This document shows, piece after piece, positions 24,538-34,020 of a DNA stretch of 64,000 nt. This DNA comes from Halorussus salinisoli. Its GTDB lineage: Archaea; Halobacteriota; Halobacteria; Halobacteriales; Haladaptataceae. Numbering within the stretch: position 1 is the stretch's first letter; every line of letters begins with the position of its first letter. The translations under genes and the position numbers were made by a program. The DNA is taken from NCBI GenBank assembly GCA_005239435.1, contig SZNP01000005.1, forward strand, positions 409,190 to 473,189, written 5' to 3'. The notes beneath the pieces were generated by a model that did not search any database, was not told the origin of the DNA, and saw only the letters and a list, made by a program, of their open reading frames with translations.

Positions 24538-25803
24538 TCAGCGTTCGTTGACTTCTAGCACGCGACCGGCCGCGATGGTCTGGCCCATGTCCCGAATCGC
24601 GAAGCTTCCGAGTTCGGGAATCTCCGACGAGGACTCGATGCTGAGTGGCTTCTGCGGTCTGACCGTAATCACGGCGGCGTCGCCCGACTGGATGAAGTCC
24701 GGGTTCTCCTCCTCGACTTCCCCCGACGAGGGGTCTATCTTCTGGTCGATGGACTCCAGCGTGCAGGCGACCTGCGCGGTGTGGGCGTGGAAGACCGGCG
24801 TGTAACCCGCCGTAATCACGCTCGGGTGTTGCATCACGACGATTTGAGCCTTGAAGGTCTCGGCTACGCTCGGGGGGTCGTCCGCGGGTCCGCACACGTC
24901 GCCGCGGTGGATGTCGTCTTTCCCCACGCCGCGGACGTTGAACCCCACGTTGTCACCGGGCTCGGCCTTGGGAACCTCCTCGTGGTGCATCTCGATGGTC
25001 TTGACCTCGCCGCCGACGTCGCTGGGTTGGAACGACACGCTGTCGCCCGTGTTCAGGATGCCGGTCTCGACGCGTCCGACCGGGACCGTCCCGATGCCCG
25101 AAATCGTGTACACGTCTTGAATCGGAAGCCTGAGCGGCGCGTCGGTCGGTGGCTCCGGTTCTTCGAGGTCGTTGAGCGACTCGAGAATCAGTCGGCCGTC
25201 GTACCACTCCATGTTGTCGCTTCGCTCGACCACGTTGTCGCCCTCCAGCGCCGAAATCGGGATGAACTCGGCGTCCTGCGTGTCGAACTGCACCTGATCC
25301 AGCAGATCCTTGACCTCGGCGACGACCTCCTTGTAGCGGGTCTCGTCGTACTCTACTGCGTCCATCTTGTTGACGGCGACGATGAGTTCGTTGATGCCGA
25401 GCGTCCGGGCGAGGAAGACGTGTTCCTGGGTCTGGGGTGCGACACCGTCGTCCGCGCCGACGACGAGGACGGCGTTGTCGGCTTGACTCGCCCCCGTAAT
25501 CATGTTCTTCACGAAGTCGCGGTGGCCGGGCGTGTCCACGATGGTGAAGTAGTACTCGTCGGTCTGGAACTCCTGATGGGCGATGTCGATAGTCACGCCG
25601 CGCTCGCGCTCCTCGGCGAGATTGTCCATCACGTAGGCGAACTCGAACCCTCCTTTCCCCTTCTCTTCGGCCTCCGCTTTGTGCTGTTCGATAACGTGTT
25701 CCGGGACGCTCCCCGTCTCGAAGAGGAGTCGCCCGACTAGCGTCGATTTCCCGTGGTCTACGTGGCCGATGATGGCCAAGTTCTGGTGTGGTTTGTCTGC
25801 CAT
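24538..25803 (-). CDS. tuf: Translation elongation factor EF-1 alpha (aEF1A), solitary copy
   Basis: A 421-residue GTPase that brings aminoacyl-tRNA to the ribosome. G1 is GHVDHGKST, the switch/effector part contains [13 protein letters not shown]3 is DTPGHRDF, G4 is NKMD and G5 is SALEG. Domains 2 and 3 are complete, including [19 protein letters not shown] and the ending [22 protein letters not shown]. The ATG at 25803 is the conserved start ([19 protein letters not shown]). In archaea this gene normally stands next to rpsJ; here it is alone, between a gene remnant and the peptide ABC operon, suggesting a second copy. It is full-length with no broken motif. Confidence 0.95.
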   Translation of the reverse strand: MADKPHQNLAIIGHVDHGKSTLVGRLLFETGSVPEHVIEQHKAEAEEKGKGGFEFAYVMDNLAEERERGVTIDIAHQEFQTDEYYFTIVDTPGHRDFVKNMITGASQADNAVLVVGADDGVAPQTQEHVFLARTLGINELIVAVNKMDAVEYDETRYKEVVAEVKDLLDQVQFDTQDAEFIPISALEGDNVVERSDNMEWYDGRLILESLNDLEEPEPPTDAPLRLPIQDVYTISGIGTVPVGRVETGILNTGDSVSFQPSDVGGEVKTIEMHHEEVPKAEPGDNVGFNVRGVGKDDIHRGDVCGPADDPPSVAETFKAQIVVMQHPSVITAGYTPVFHAHTAQVACTLESIDQKIDPSSGEVEEENPDFIQSGDAAVITVRPQKPLSIESSSEIPELGSFAIRDMGQTIAAGRVLEVNER

Positions 25804-25953
25804 GGTTTTCCCCCGTCCGACTGTAGTAGTCGTTTTCCAGAGGCAAAATACCTTCCGACGAAGCACCGAACGCGAACTTCACGCACTGACGCCGGGAAAC
25901 AACGCCGAAACGGATTTGAATTCAACCGGCGTGAGAAGGGGTAAACCCAAGTG

Positions 25954-25962
25954 TATATTTAA
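25954..25962 (+). promoter_or_regulatory. TATA box of the oligopeptide ABC operon
   Basis: TATATTTAA centred about 27 bp before the ATG at 25985; the transcript would be essentially leaderless. A second A/T block (TTATATAC, 25973-25980) lies just before the start and may be the initiator region. Confidence 0.6.
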
Positions 25963-25984
25963 TCATAGTCCATTATATACTTCC

Positions 25985-27871
25985 ATGTCATTCGGCAACG
26001 AGGAACAAAGTGATACGCCGAGCGCACTTCTGTTCCCGAACCGCCGTGGACTGTTGAAGGTGTTGGGTGTGGGTGCGGCAGGGGCCGCAGGTGTGGGAAC
26101 CGGGAGCGTGGGGGCACAGCAAACGACTACTGAAGGCGGACAGGAGACGACCGCTCAGGGCGAGCGAGAGGTACGAGGTGATTACGTCGTTGGCGATGCG
26201 ACAGACGCCGAGACGCTGAACTTCATCCAGATCGCGGACGTGCCATCGGCCAACCGAGTCGCGTTGACGCTGGACAGTTCGTACGCGCTGACGCCGCCAC
26301 CGAACTCGGAGGTCTTCCCGCTCTGGTGTGACATCTCCACGAAGGACAGTCAGACCTACACGGTCGAGATTCGGGACGGTCTCCAGTGGGGCGGCGACTA
26401 CGGTCAGATGACCGCCGACGACTGGGTGTACATGATAACCGAGGTCTTTCAGGCCGAGGACAACTGGGCGGGCTACGCGAACCAGAGCGACTGGATACGC
26501 AACGACGAGTTCATCCCGGTCGAACAGACCGGCGAACTCACCTTCGAAATCCGACTCCCGGAAGTAGACCCGGCCTTCCCGTTGAAACCCGTCATGTGGG
26601 GCGAGTTCTGCATGCCGAGAGGACTGCTCGAACAGTACGTCCCGGACAAGGACTTGGAGGGACTCCAGCAGGACGAGGACGTCCAGACCCTGGCCTACTC
26701 CGGTAACCTCGGACCGTACAACTTCGAGCGCTGGAACCGCGAGGCCGAGTTCGTCGCCACCCGCAACGACGACTACTACATGCAGAACGTCGAGGACATT
26801 CCCGAGGGGTACGACGCCGAGGCGTGGCAGGGCGCGCCGTACTTCGAGAGCTGGACGTATCAGGTCATTCCGGAGGAGAGTACGCGCCTCTCGGCGCTCC
26901 AGACAGGTGAACTCACCCAGACCTCGATTCCGGAGAACAAGGTCTCGCAGTTCGAGGACAATCAGGACATCAACGTCAACGTCGCGCCGCAACCGTTCAA
27001 CTCGCTGCTCATCTACAACCAGCGTGCGAACGGGTGGGAACCCTTCCGGAAGAGGGAGGTCCGCTTCGCCCTCTCGTTCGCGGTGAACAAGCAGGCGGTC
27101 GTGGAGAACATTCTGCGCGGGTTCGGGAACGTCGCGCACACCTTCCAGCCCGAGTTCTCCCGGTGGTACGACGACTCCGAAGTGGTCGAAACCGGCGTGG
27201 GCGATGCCTACAGCCCGGAAGAGGCCCGGAGCCGCCTCGAAGAAGCCCTCGGGGGAACTCAGTACACCTACGACGGTGACACCGTGGTCGGTCCCGGCGG
27301 CGACCAACTCACCCTGAAACTCGTCTGGCCGGTCGGGACCCAGACGACCCGGACGACAGTGGAGTTCATCCAGCAGGAGTACGGCAACATCGGGATCAAC
27401 GTCGAACTCGAAGGCGTGCAGTTCAACACCCTGTTGGAGAAGTACGCCCAGAACTCCTTCCAGGGCGAGGGAGAACCCGAGTACAACGCCGGGCCGTTCA
27501 ACGCCGGACCGCGCGACGAGGCCGTCAGCGAGGAGTCGTGGGACATGCAGTACGGCATCATCTTCAACACGTTTCCGCGGACGCCGAGTTCCACGCGGTC
27601 GTTCTGGACCCGGACCTCCTCGACCAACTACTTCGGCTACGTGCCCGAGGCCGACATGGCGAGCCTCTACGACCGGGCGTCGAGCGCGACCGACGAATCG
27701 GAGCGCCAGCAATTGTACGCCCGAATCTTCGGCATTCTGAGCGAGGAACAGCCGTGTAACTTCATGAACATGGGCGTCGATATCGACGGCTTCCAGGACG
27801 AGGTCGTCGGACCTCAGGAGGTCTTCGACTTCGGGTGGAACTCCAACACGTGGTACTTCCAGCAGGAGTGA
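25985..27871 (+). CDS. Oligopeptide/dipeptide ABC transporter substrate-binding protein
   Basis: A 628-residue family-5 solute-binding protein (SBP_bac_5). The Tat signal is NRRGLLKVLGVGAAGAAGVG, followed by a Thr/Gln/Glu-rich linker. Family marks are YTVEIRDGLQWGGDYGQMTADDW near residue 130 and the later VRFALSFAVNKQAVVENIL. It captures peptides or similar solutes outside the membrane and passes them to the two permeases just downstream. It is the first gene of a five-gene operon (to 32559) with gaps or overlaps of a few bases. No lipobox Cys is evident after the signal. Confidence 0.92.
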   Translation: MSFGNEEQSDTPSALLFPNRRGLLKVLGVGAAGAAGVGTGSVGAQQTTTEGGQETTAQGEREVRGDYVVGDATDAETLNFIQIADVPSANRVALTLDSSYALTPPPNSEVFPLWCDISTKDSQTYTVEIRDGLQWGGDYGQMTADDWVYMITEVFQAEDNWAGYANQSDWIRNDEFIPVEQTGELTFEIRLPEVDPAFPLKPVMWGEFCMPRGLLEQYVPDKDLEGLQQDEDVQTLAYSGNLGPYNFERWNREAEFVATRNDDYYMQNVEDIPEGYDAEAWQGAPYFESWTYQVIPEESTRLSALQTGELTQTSIPENKVSQFEDNQDINVNVAPQPFNSLLIYNQRANGWEPFRKREVRFALSFAVNKQAVVENILRGFGNVAHTFQPEFSRWYDDSEVVETGVGDAYSPEEARSRLEEALGGTQYTYDGDTVVGPGGDQLTLKLVWPVGTQTTRTTVEFIQQEYGNIGINVELEGVQFNTLLEKYAQNSFQGEGEPEYNAGPFNAGPRDEAVSEESWDMQYGIIFNTFPRTPSSTRSFWTRTSSTNYFGYVPEADMASLYDRASSATDESERQQLYARIFGILSEEQPCNFMNMGVDIDGFQDEVVGPQEVFDFGWNSNTWYFQQE

Positions 27872-27878
27872 TGCTCGG

Positions 27879-28853
27879 GTGAGCATGCGCTGGTACGTCG
27901 CCCGGCGACTCGCGTGGGCGTTCGTGGCGACGTTCGTCATCCTCACCATCACGTTCCTGCTGTTGGAAATCACGCCCGACGCGCAGGCCGCACAACTCCA
28001 GTTCCAGGCGGCCCAGGGCGGCGGCGATGCGGAGGCGGCCAGAGAAGCGTACGAGACGCGGCGAGGTCTCGACGCCCCGCTCTGGGAGCGATACTCCAAC
28101 TACATGGTCAACGTCTTCACCCTCGAATGGGGGTGGTCGGACACTCGCTCCCAACCCGTAATCGAGGCGATACTCGACGCGTACCCCTACTCGCTGATGT
28201 ACGGCGTCCCGGCGGTCCTCGTCTCGACGGTCGTCGGCATCGCCATCGGTCTCTACTCGGCGACCCACCAATACACGCTTGCCGACTACGCCGGCACCTT
28301 CGTCGCCTTCTTCGGCATCTCCATCCCGAACTTCTGGTTCGGCATCATCCTGCTTCTGGTGTTCGCCGTCCAGTTGGGATGGGTACCCGTCCTGTTCGAC
28401 CCGAACGTAGCGACGTTCTCGGTCCAGAACGCCAAACAACTGATTCTGCCCGTGTTCGTGCTGACGACCGCGGCGATAGCCAGCGAGATGCGCTACGCTC
28501 GGGCCGAGTCGCTGGAGTACGTCAACGCCGAGTTCGTCAAGACCGCGAAGGCCAAGGGCGCGGACGGTCGGCGCATCCTGACGCGCCACATCCTTCGGCC
28601 CGCGCTCGTCCCGCTCTCGACCATCCTCGTCGGCGACCTGCTGGGTCTCATCCTCACGACGTCCTACCTCGTGGAGGTCGTCTTCGGCATCCCCGGACTC
28701 GGTCGACTGAGCCTCGACGCCATCCTGAATCAGGACACGGCGCTCGTCCTCGGCACGACCTTCATCCCGGTGTTCATCGCGGTCATCGGCAACCTGCTAC
28801 AGGACATCGCGTACACGGTCCTCGACCCGCGAATCGACTTCGGTGATAGATGA
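27879..28853 (+). CDS. Peptide ABC transporter permease (DppB-type)
   Basis: A 324-residue permease, about six membrane spans. The N-terminus RWYVARRLAWAFVATFVI is the conserved first helix of DppB/OppB proteins; the EAA-like loop reads YARAESLEYVNAEFVKTAKAKG. The end is VLDPRIDFGDR, as in the family. It may start at this GTG or at the ATG 6 bp later; the GGAG 11 bp upstream fits the GTG. It begins 7 bp after the binding-protein stop. Confidence 0.93.
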   Translation: MSMRWYVARRLAWAFVATFVILTITFLLLEITPDAQAAQLQFQAAQGGGDAEAAREAYETRRGLDAPLWERYSNYMVNVFTLEWGWSDTRSQPVIEAILDAYPYSLMYGVPAVLVSTVVGIAIGLYSATHQYTLADYAGTFVAFFGISIPNFWFGIILLLVFAVQLGWVPVLFDPNVATFSVQNAKQLILPVFVLTTAAIASEMRYARAESLEYVNAEFVKTAKAKGADGRRILTRHILRPALVPLSTILVGDLLGLILTTSYLVEVVFGIPGLGRLSLDAILNQDTALVLGTTFIPVFIAVIGNLLQDIAYTVLDPRIDFGDR

Positions 28854-28884
28854 TGCACTGGAACGACTCGGAGGGGGAACCCTG

Positions 28885-30063
28885 ATGGCGACCGACTCCG
28901 GCGAACCGACGCCCGAACGATTCGAGGACGTAGACTGGGACGAACTCGGCGGGTTCGCCGTGCCGCGACGAACTATCGCGTTCCTCGTCTCGCTCGCGGG
29001 TTACGCCGTCCTACTCGCCTACGACTACTTCGTCGTGGCCGACGGCCAACCGACGATTCCGGTGGTGGGGTGGAACGTCTCGGCTGTCGATTGGCTCTTC
29101 CTGCTGACCCTGCTCGCGTTCGTCTTCTACGGGGTCGTCCCGCTGGTCGTCGACCGTCGGTTGACCGTCCACTACTGGCGGCAGTTCCGGAAGAACCGGG
29201 CGGCAGTCGTGAGCCTCGTCTATCTGGTGGTCATCTTCGTGGTCGGCACCGTGGGGACCGCGCTCGTCGAACCGCCGCAACTCGACACGCTCTCGGCGTA
29301 TCAACCGCCGGTCTTCGCCAGCGTGGACTCGTCGGTGCCGGTGAGTTGCGCCGGCGAGACGGTGGGCGGGCAGTGCCAGGGGTCGTGGGAGCATCCCCTC
29401 GGGACGACCGGACAGGGCAAGGACATCCTGAAGATGGTCGTCTTCGGGATGGAGGTGAGCATGCAGGTCGGTCTCATCGCCACGTTCATCACCATCGTGC
29501 TCGCTACCGCGGTCGGGACCACGGCGGCCTACCTCGGCGGGTACGTGGACGAGATCCTGATGCGGTACGTGGACATCCAGTTGACGTTCCCGACGTTCTT
29601 CCTCTACCTCCTGCTGGTCTACCTGTTCGGCGGGAGCCTCTTCCTGCTCATCGTCATCTTCGGCGTGACCGGGTGGGGTGGTATCGCCCGACTCGTCAGG
29701 AGCGAGGCGCTCCAGCGGAGCGAAGAGGAGTTCGTCCGGGCCGCGAAGGGCGCGGGAGCCTCGACGCCCTACGTCATCTGGCGGCACCTCGTACCGAACG
29801 TCTCGAACACCGTCATCACGGCCGCGACGCTCACGATTCCGGGCCTCATCCTCGCGGAGGCCGCGCTCTCGTTCCTGGGCCTGGGCGACCCGACGGTCCC
29901 CTCGTGGGGTCGCGTCATCGCCGACGGCCGGGGGGACCTCTCGTCGGCGTGGTGGATATCCACGATTCCGGGCTTCTTCCTCTTCTTCACGATTCTGGCG
30001 TTCAACTTCCTCGGCGACGCGCTCCGGGACGCACTCGACCCGAGGCAGGAGGGCGAATCGTGA
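28885..30063 (+). CDS. Peptide ABC transporter permease (DppC-type)
   Basis: A 392-residue permease. The N-terminal 120 residues carry extra membrane helices (IAFLVSLAGYAVLLAYDYFV, LFLLTLLAFVFYGVVPLVV) before the DppC core, which has the PLGTTGQGKDI segment and the EAA loop RSEALQRSEEEFVRAAKGAG. The ATG at 28885 is preceded by a strong GGAGGGGG ribosome-binding site, which decides the start over the GTG 42 bp upstream. It partners the DppB-type permease. Confidence 0.93.
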   Translation: MATDSGEPTPERFEDVDWDELGGFAVPRRTIAFLVSLAGYAVLLAYDYFVVADGQPTIPVVGWNVSAVDWLFLLTLLAFVFYGVVPLVVDRRLTVHYWRQFRKNRAAVVSLVYLVVIFVVGTVGTALVEPPQLDTLSAYQPPVFASVDSSVPVSCAGETVGGQCQGSWEHPLGTTGQGKDILKMVVFGMEVSMQVGLIATFITIVLATAVGTTAAYLGGYVDEILMRYVDIQLTFPTFFLYLLLVYLFGGSLFLLIVIFGVTGWGGIARLVRSEALQRSEEEFVRAAKGAGASTPYVIWRHLVPNVSNTVITAATLTIPGLILAEAALSFLGLGDPTVPSWGRVIADGRGDLSSAWWISTIPGFFLFFTILAFNFLGDALRDALDPRQEGES

Positions 30064-31235
30064 GCGACCGCGACGCGCCCGACCGCGACTCGCCCGCGGA
30101 CGACGGCCCCGACCGCGACAGGCACGGCCGGGACGCTCCCGACCGCGAACCCCTCCTCTCGGTCCGGGACCTGAACGTCAGCTTCCGGACCGAGGAGGGC
30201 GAGGTCCGGGCGGTCGACGGGGTCTCCTTCGAGGTGTACCCCGGCGAGACGGTCTGTCTGGTCGGCGAGTCGGGGTCGGGAAAGACCGTGACCGGCGAGG
30301 CCATCACTCGACTCGTCAAATCCCCGCCCGGCGAAATCGACGGCGAGGTCGTCTTCGACGGCCGGAACCTCGCGGACCTCTCGGAGGCGAAACTCCGCGA
30401 GATTCGCGGCGGTCGCATCGCCCACGTCTTCCAGAACCCCCAGAACGCGCTCAACCCGGTGTACACCGTCGGCTGGCAGATCGCCGAGGCGGTCAAACTC
30501 CACAGCGACGCCTCGAAGACCGAGGCCCGCCAGCGAGCCATCGACCTGCTCGACAGGGTGGGAATCCCGGAGGCCGCGACCCGGTTCGGCGACTACCCCC
30601 ACGAGTTCTCGGGCGGCCAGAAACAGCGCGTGGTGGTCGCGCAGGCGCTCGCGGCGAACCCCGACCTGCTGGTCGCCGACGAACCCACCACCGCGCTCGA
30701 CGTGACGATTCAGGCCCAGATTCTCCGCCTACTGGCCGAGTTGCGCGAGGAGTTCGGCATGGCGGTCCTGCTCATTACCCACGACCTGAGCGTGGTCGCC
30801 GAGGTGGCCGACCGCGTGGTCGTCGTCTACGCCGGGAAGGTGATGGAGACCGCCGACGTGTACGACCTGTTCGAGAACCCGGCCCACCCTTACACCCGCG
30901 CCCTCCTCGACTGCCTGCCCGGTCGCGGGTCGGGCGCTCGCGGCATCCCCGGCCGCCTGCCGGACCCGACCGACCCGCCGGACGGCTGTCGGTTCCACCC
31001 GCGATGCCCCTACGCGCTCCCCGAGTGCGGGGAAGGCGCGCAACCGCCGCTCTACGAGTTCGGCGACGACCACCGCGTCTCCTGCGTCTACTACGACGGG
31101 AGCCACGACCCCTCGGTCGTCACCGAGGGCGGGACACCCGACCGGGATTCGCATCCGGAGCGAGACCGCGGTCTCGCCGACGGCGGACCGGAGGACGGTC
31201 TCGCGGACGAGAAGTGGGAGGCCGACGATGCCTGA
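30060..31235 (+). CDS. Peptide ABC transporter ATPase (DppD-type)
   Basis: A 391-residue ATPase. Walker A is GESGSGKT, the signature is FSGGQKQRV, Walker B is [13 protein letters not shown], and the C-terminal oligopeptide-transporter domain has [14 protein letters not shown]. The first 35 residues are a disordered Asp/Arg/Pro-rich stretch. It starts with GTG in a GTGA overlap with the DppC stop. The frame is open far upstream through the permease gene, but that part is antisense-like Arg/Pro text and is not coding. Its C-terminal tail is acidic. It powers import with the following ATPase. Confidence 0.93.
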   Translation: MSDRDAPDRDSPADDGPDRDRHGRDAPDREPLLSVRDLNVSFRTEEGEVRAVDGVSFEVYPGETVCLVGESGSGKTVTGEAITRLVKSPPGEIDGEVVFDGRNLADLSEAKLREIRGGRIAHVFQNPQNALNPVYTVGWQIAEAVKLHSDASKTEARQRAIDLLDRVGIPEAATRFGDYPHEFSGGQKQRVVVAQALAANPDLLVADEPTTALDVTIQAQILRLLAELREEFGMAVLLITHDLSVVAEVADRVVVVYAGKVMETADVYDLFENPAHPYTRALLDCLPGRGSGARGIPGRLPDPTDPPDGCRFHPRCPYALPECGEGAQPPLYEFGDDHRVSCVYYDGSHDPSVVTEGGTPDRDSHPERDRGLADGGPEDGLADEKWEADDA

Positions 31236-32559
31236 GGACGACCCCCTGGTCTCGGTCCGGAACCTCGTCAAGCACTTCCCGATAACCGAGGGCGTCCTCA
31301 GACGCGAAGTCGGGCGGGTCCGGGCCGTGGACGGCATCTCGTTCGATGTCTACCCCGGCGAGACGGTCGGTCTCGTCGGCGAGTCGGGATGCGGAAAGTC
31401 CACCGCGGCGCTGGCGATGCTCCGACTCGAAGAGCCGACTTCGGGTGAGGTCAGGTTCGGTGACGAGGACGTGACGGACCTCGATTCGGACGAACTCAAG
31501 CGATTCCGCAGGCGCGCCCAGATGATATTTCAGGACCCCACGTCGAGTTTCGACCCGCGGATGACCGTCGGCGAGTCGGTCGCCGAACCGCTGGTCGTCC
31601 ACGGGATGGCCGATAAACGCCGCAGACGGCGTATCGTCGAGAACCTGCTGGAGCGCGTCGGACTCTCGGCGTCGGACTACGACCGCTACCCCCACGAGTT
31701 CTCGGGCGGCCAGAAACAGCGAATCGCCATCGCGCGGGCGCTCGTGGTCAATCCCGACCTCATCGTCGCCGACGAACCCGTCTCCGCGCTGGACGTGTCG
31801 GTGCAGGCCGAAATCCTCTCGCTGTTGAACGACGTGCAAGCGGAGTTCGGTCTCTCGATGTTGTTCATCAGCCACGACATGGGGGTCGTCCGGGAGGTCT
31901 GCGACCGCGTGGCGGTGATGTACCTCGGCGAAATCGTGGAACTCGCGCCGACCGAGACCCTCTTCGAGAGTCCACAGCACCCCTACACCCGCGCGCTGCT
32001 CGCGTCGATGCCCTCGCCCGACCCCCGCCAGCGCGGGCAGGGCATCGAACTCTCTGGCGACGTGCCGTCGCCGTCGAACCCGCCCGTGGGCTGTCGGTTC
32101 CACACGCGCTGTCCGGAGATCATCCAACCGGAGGGCTACGAGTTCGACCAGGCCAACTGGCGGGCGGTGATGGACCTGCGCGTCCGCCTCGAACGCGGCC
32201 AGTTCGACCTCGACGGTCTCCGGGAGTTCGCGGTCGCGGAGACCGACGCCGAGACGACCGAGGAAGTCACCGCCGACCAACTCCGGTGGGCGCTCCGTGC
32301 GGAGTTCGACCTCCCCGACCGACTCGCCGACCCGAGCGCCGACCGGGTGCTACGCGAGGCCGTCGAGTCGCTCGTGACCGACGCCGACGCGGAGTCCGCC
32401 CGCGCGCTGTTGGCCGACGAGTTCGAGACGGTCTGCGAGAGCGACCATCCGGACCTCCGGGAGACCGAGGCCGGACATCCGGCGGCGTGTCATCTGCACG
32501 AGGAGACCGTGGCGGGCGAACCCGCGCCCCCGGGGTCGATAGAGGACTTGGGACAGTAG
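31228..32559 (+). CDS. Peptide ABC transporter ATPase (DppF-type) with long C-terminal tail
   Basis: A 443-residue ATPase. Walker A is GESGCGKST, the signature FSGGQKQRI, Walker [14 protein letters not shown]; the HPY-type C-terminal domain has [15 protein letters not shown]. About 130 residues follow the usual end of the domain, rich in Asp/Glu/Arg, with a late Cys/His pair (PAACHLHEE). It overlaps dppD by 8 bp with a GGGAGG ribosome-binding site. The last gene of the operon; a possible terminator hairpin follows at 32599. Confidence 0.93.
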   Translation: MPEDDPLVSVRNLVKHFPITEGVLRREVGRVRAVDGISFDVYPGETVGLVGESGCGKSTAALAMLRLEEPTSGEVRFGDEDVTDLDSDELKRFRRRAQMIFQDPTSSFDPRMTVGESVAEPLVVHGMADKRRRRRIVENLLERVGLSASDYDRYPHEFSGGQKQRIAIARALVVNPDLIVADEPVSALDVSVQAEILSLLNDVQAEFGLSMLFISHDMGVVREVCDRVAVMYLGEIVELAPTETLFESPQHPYTRALLASMPSPDPRQRGQGIELSGDVPSPSNPPVGCRFHTRCPEIIQPEGYEFDQANWRAVMDLRVRLERGQFDLDGLREFAVAETDAETTEEVTADQLRWALRAEFDLPDRLADPSADRVLREAVESLVTDADAESARALLADEFETVCESDHPDLRETEAGHPAACHLHEETVAGEPAPPGSIEDLGQ

Positions 32560-32598
32560 AATCTGTCTTTTAGATATATTTTGTTGTCCTTAGGGACG

Positions 32599-32625
32599 GT
32601 ATTCATTTCTAATGAAATCGAATAC
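32599..32625. terminator. Hairpin between convergent genes (candidate two-way terminator)
   Basis: Arms GTATTCATTTC (32599-32609) and GAAATCGAATAC (32614-32625) pair with a single bulged base and a TAAT loop. It lies between the convergent peptide ABC operon (stop 32559) and the MFS gene (stop 32631), after T-rich stretches at 32565-32590. A terminator is likely; a regulator site is the alternative. Confidence 0.5.
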
Positions 32626-32630
32626 GAATC

Positions 32631-33836
32631 TCACCGATTGTCGGGCGCGTACCACGCCAGCACGACGCCCGCGACCGCGACCACGCCCGCGAGCAGGAAC
32701 GCCGGGCGATAGCCCGCCCGGTCGATTATCGCGCCGCCAGCGATCGGCGCGGCGAACGCCCCGAACAGGCCGACGCTGGTCAGCATCGAGATGGCCGTGG
32801 TCCGGACCGCCGAAGCGACGACTTCGGCGACGTAGGTGTATAGCAGGCCGATGGTGAGTTGGACCGCGAACCCGGAGACGACGAGGAGCGCGACCGCCGC
32901 ACCGACCCGCGAGACGACGACGAACCCGACGACCGCGGGCACGGCCACGACGAACGCCAGCAGGACGACCGGGCGGCGCTTCCCGCCGAACAGTCGGTCC
33001 GAGATGACTCCGCCGCTGGTCCGCGAGACGACGCCGACCGCGGGGAACAGTGCGGTCAGGAGACCGCTCAGCGCGAGCGAGACCCCGAGTCGGTCGGTCA
33101 GATAGCTCGGGAGCCAACTGTTGAGGAAAAGATACAGCGAGAACGCCAGAAAGCAGAGACCGTAGAGCGTCCACGCCGCCCGGTTGGCGAACAGGTCCCG
33201 TACCTCCCTGCGGTCGGGTGCGCCGGTCTCGACCGCGAGACTCCGGCCCCGGGTCGAGAGCAGGAAGACTCCGACGCCGACCACCGCGATGGCCGCGAAG
33301 GTGGGGAGCGTGGCGGGCCACCCGAACGGGTCGGCCAGTAGCGGACTGCCGAACTGCCCCAGCGCGAATCCGACGGGCGCACTCGCGGTGAACACGCCGA
33401 CCGCGGTCGCTCGAACGTCGGGCTCGACCGCCTGTCCGACCAGATTCGCGCCCGCGTTCCAGACCACGACGTAGGAGAACCCGCCCAAGATGCGCGAGGC
33501 GAACAGCCACCAGTAGGCCCCCGCGACCGCGGCGAACCAGCCCCACGCTCCGGCGACGAGGAGCGCGACCGCGGCCACCGCGACGGCCCGGCGGACTCGC
33601 ACACGGTCGAGCACGACGCCGACGGGGACGCTGGCGACGACGGCGGTGAGGTACATCACGCTCACGAGCCATCCGGCCGCGGTCGGCCCCACGCCGAGCG
33701 ACTCTCTGACGAGCGGCAGGACGCTCGCCGGAGCGATTTCGTAGGCCCCCGCCGCGGCCGAGAGCGCGAACAGTCCGGCGACGAGACCGATGGTGTGGCG
33801 GCGAGACGAATCGGTAGGCGACGAATCGTCGGTCAC
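32631..33836 (-). CDS. MFS transporter
   Basis: A 401-residue major facilitator with 12 predicted spans. The loop 2-3 signature is visible in PVGVVLDRVRVRRAVAVA, and the second-half copy in GVISDRLFGGKRRPVVL. Helix 1 contains AAAGAYEIAPASVLPLV. The GTG at 33836 is the start: a TATA box sits about 26 bp before it. Substrate unknown; single gene, divergent from the two-part unknown protein at 34021. Confidence 0.9.
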   Translation of the reverse strand: MTDDSSPTDSSRRHTIGLVAGLFALSAAAGAYEIAPASVLPLVRESLGVGPTAAGWLVSVMYLTAVVASVPVGVVLDRVRVRRAVAVAAVALLVAGAWGWFAAVAGAYWWLFASRILGGFSYVVVWNAGANLVGQAVEPDVRATAVGVFTASAPVGFALGQFGSPLLADPFGWPATLPTFAAIAVVGVGVFLLSTRGRSLAVETGAPDRREVRDLFANRAAWTLYGLCFLAFSLYLFLNSWLPSYLTDRLGVSLALSGLLTALFPAVGVVSRTSGGVISDRLFGGKRRPVVLLAFVVAVPAVVGFVVVSRVGAAVALLVVSGFAVQLTIGLLYTYVAEVVASAVRTTAISMLTSVGLFGAFAAPIAGGAIIDRAGYRPAFLLAGVVAVAGVVLAWYAPDNR

Positions 33837-33857
33837 GGGAGTTCGTTTTCGGGGAGG

Positions 33858-33866
33858 CTATAAAAT
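33858..33866 (-). promoter_or_regulatory. TATA box of the MFS gene
   Basis: The minus strand reads ATTTTATAG, centred 26 bp from the GTG at 33836, which supports a leaderless GTG start for this transporter. Confidence 0.6.
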
Positions 33867-34020
33867 TCCGGCCTTGCCGGAAATCTCGGCGGACGAACGG
33901 CGCACGCGACTCCGAAACGTATCGGAAACCGAACGAAAACCCAATTCAGCCAACACTTTCCCCGGGGTCGAGCGAACGTGATTCCATGGAGACACTCCCC
34001 GTCAGCGCGAGCGTGATTCG

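Noticed and set aside
29070..30059. 330-codon open extension upstream of the DppD-type ATPase
   Set aside because: It overlaps the DppC permease in a different frame and has Arg/Pro-rich antisense composition; the GTGA overlap at 30060 is the natural start.
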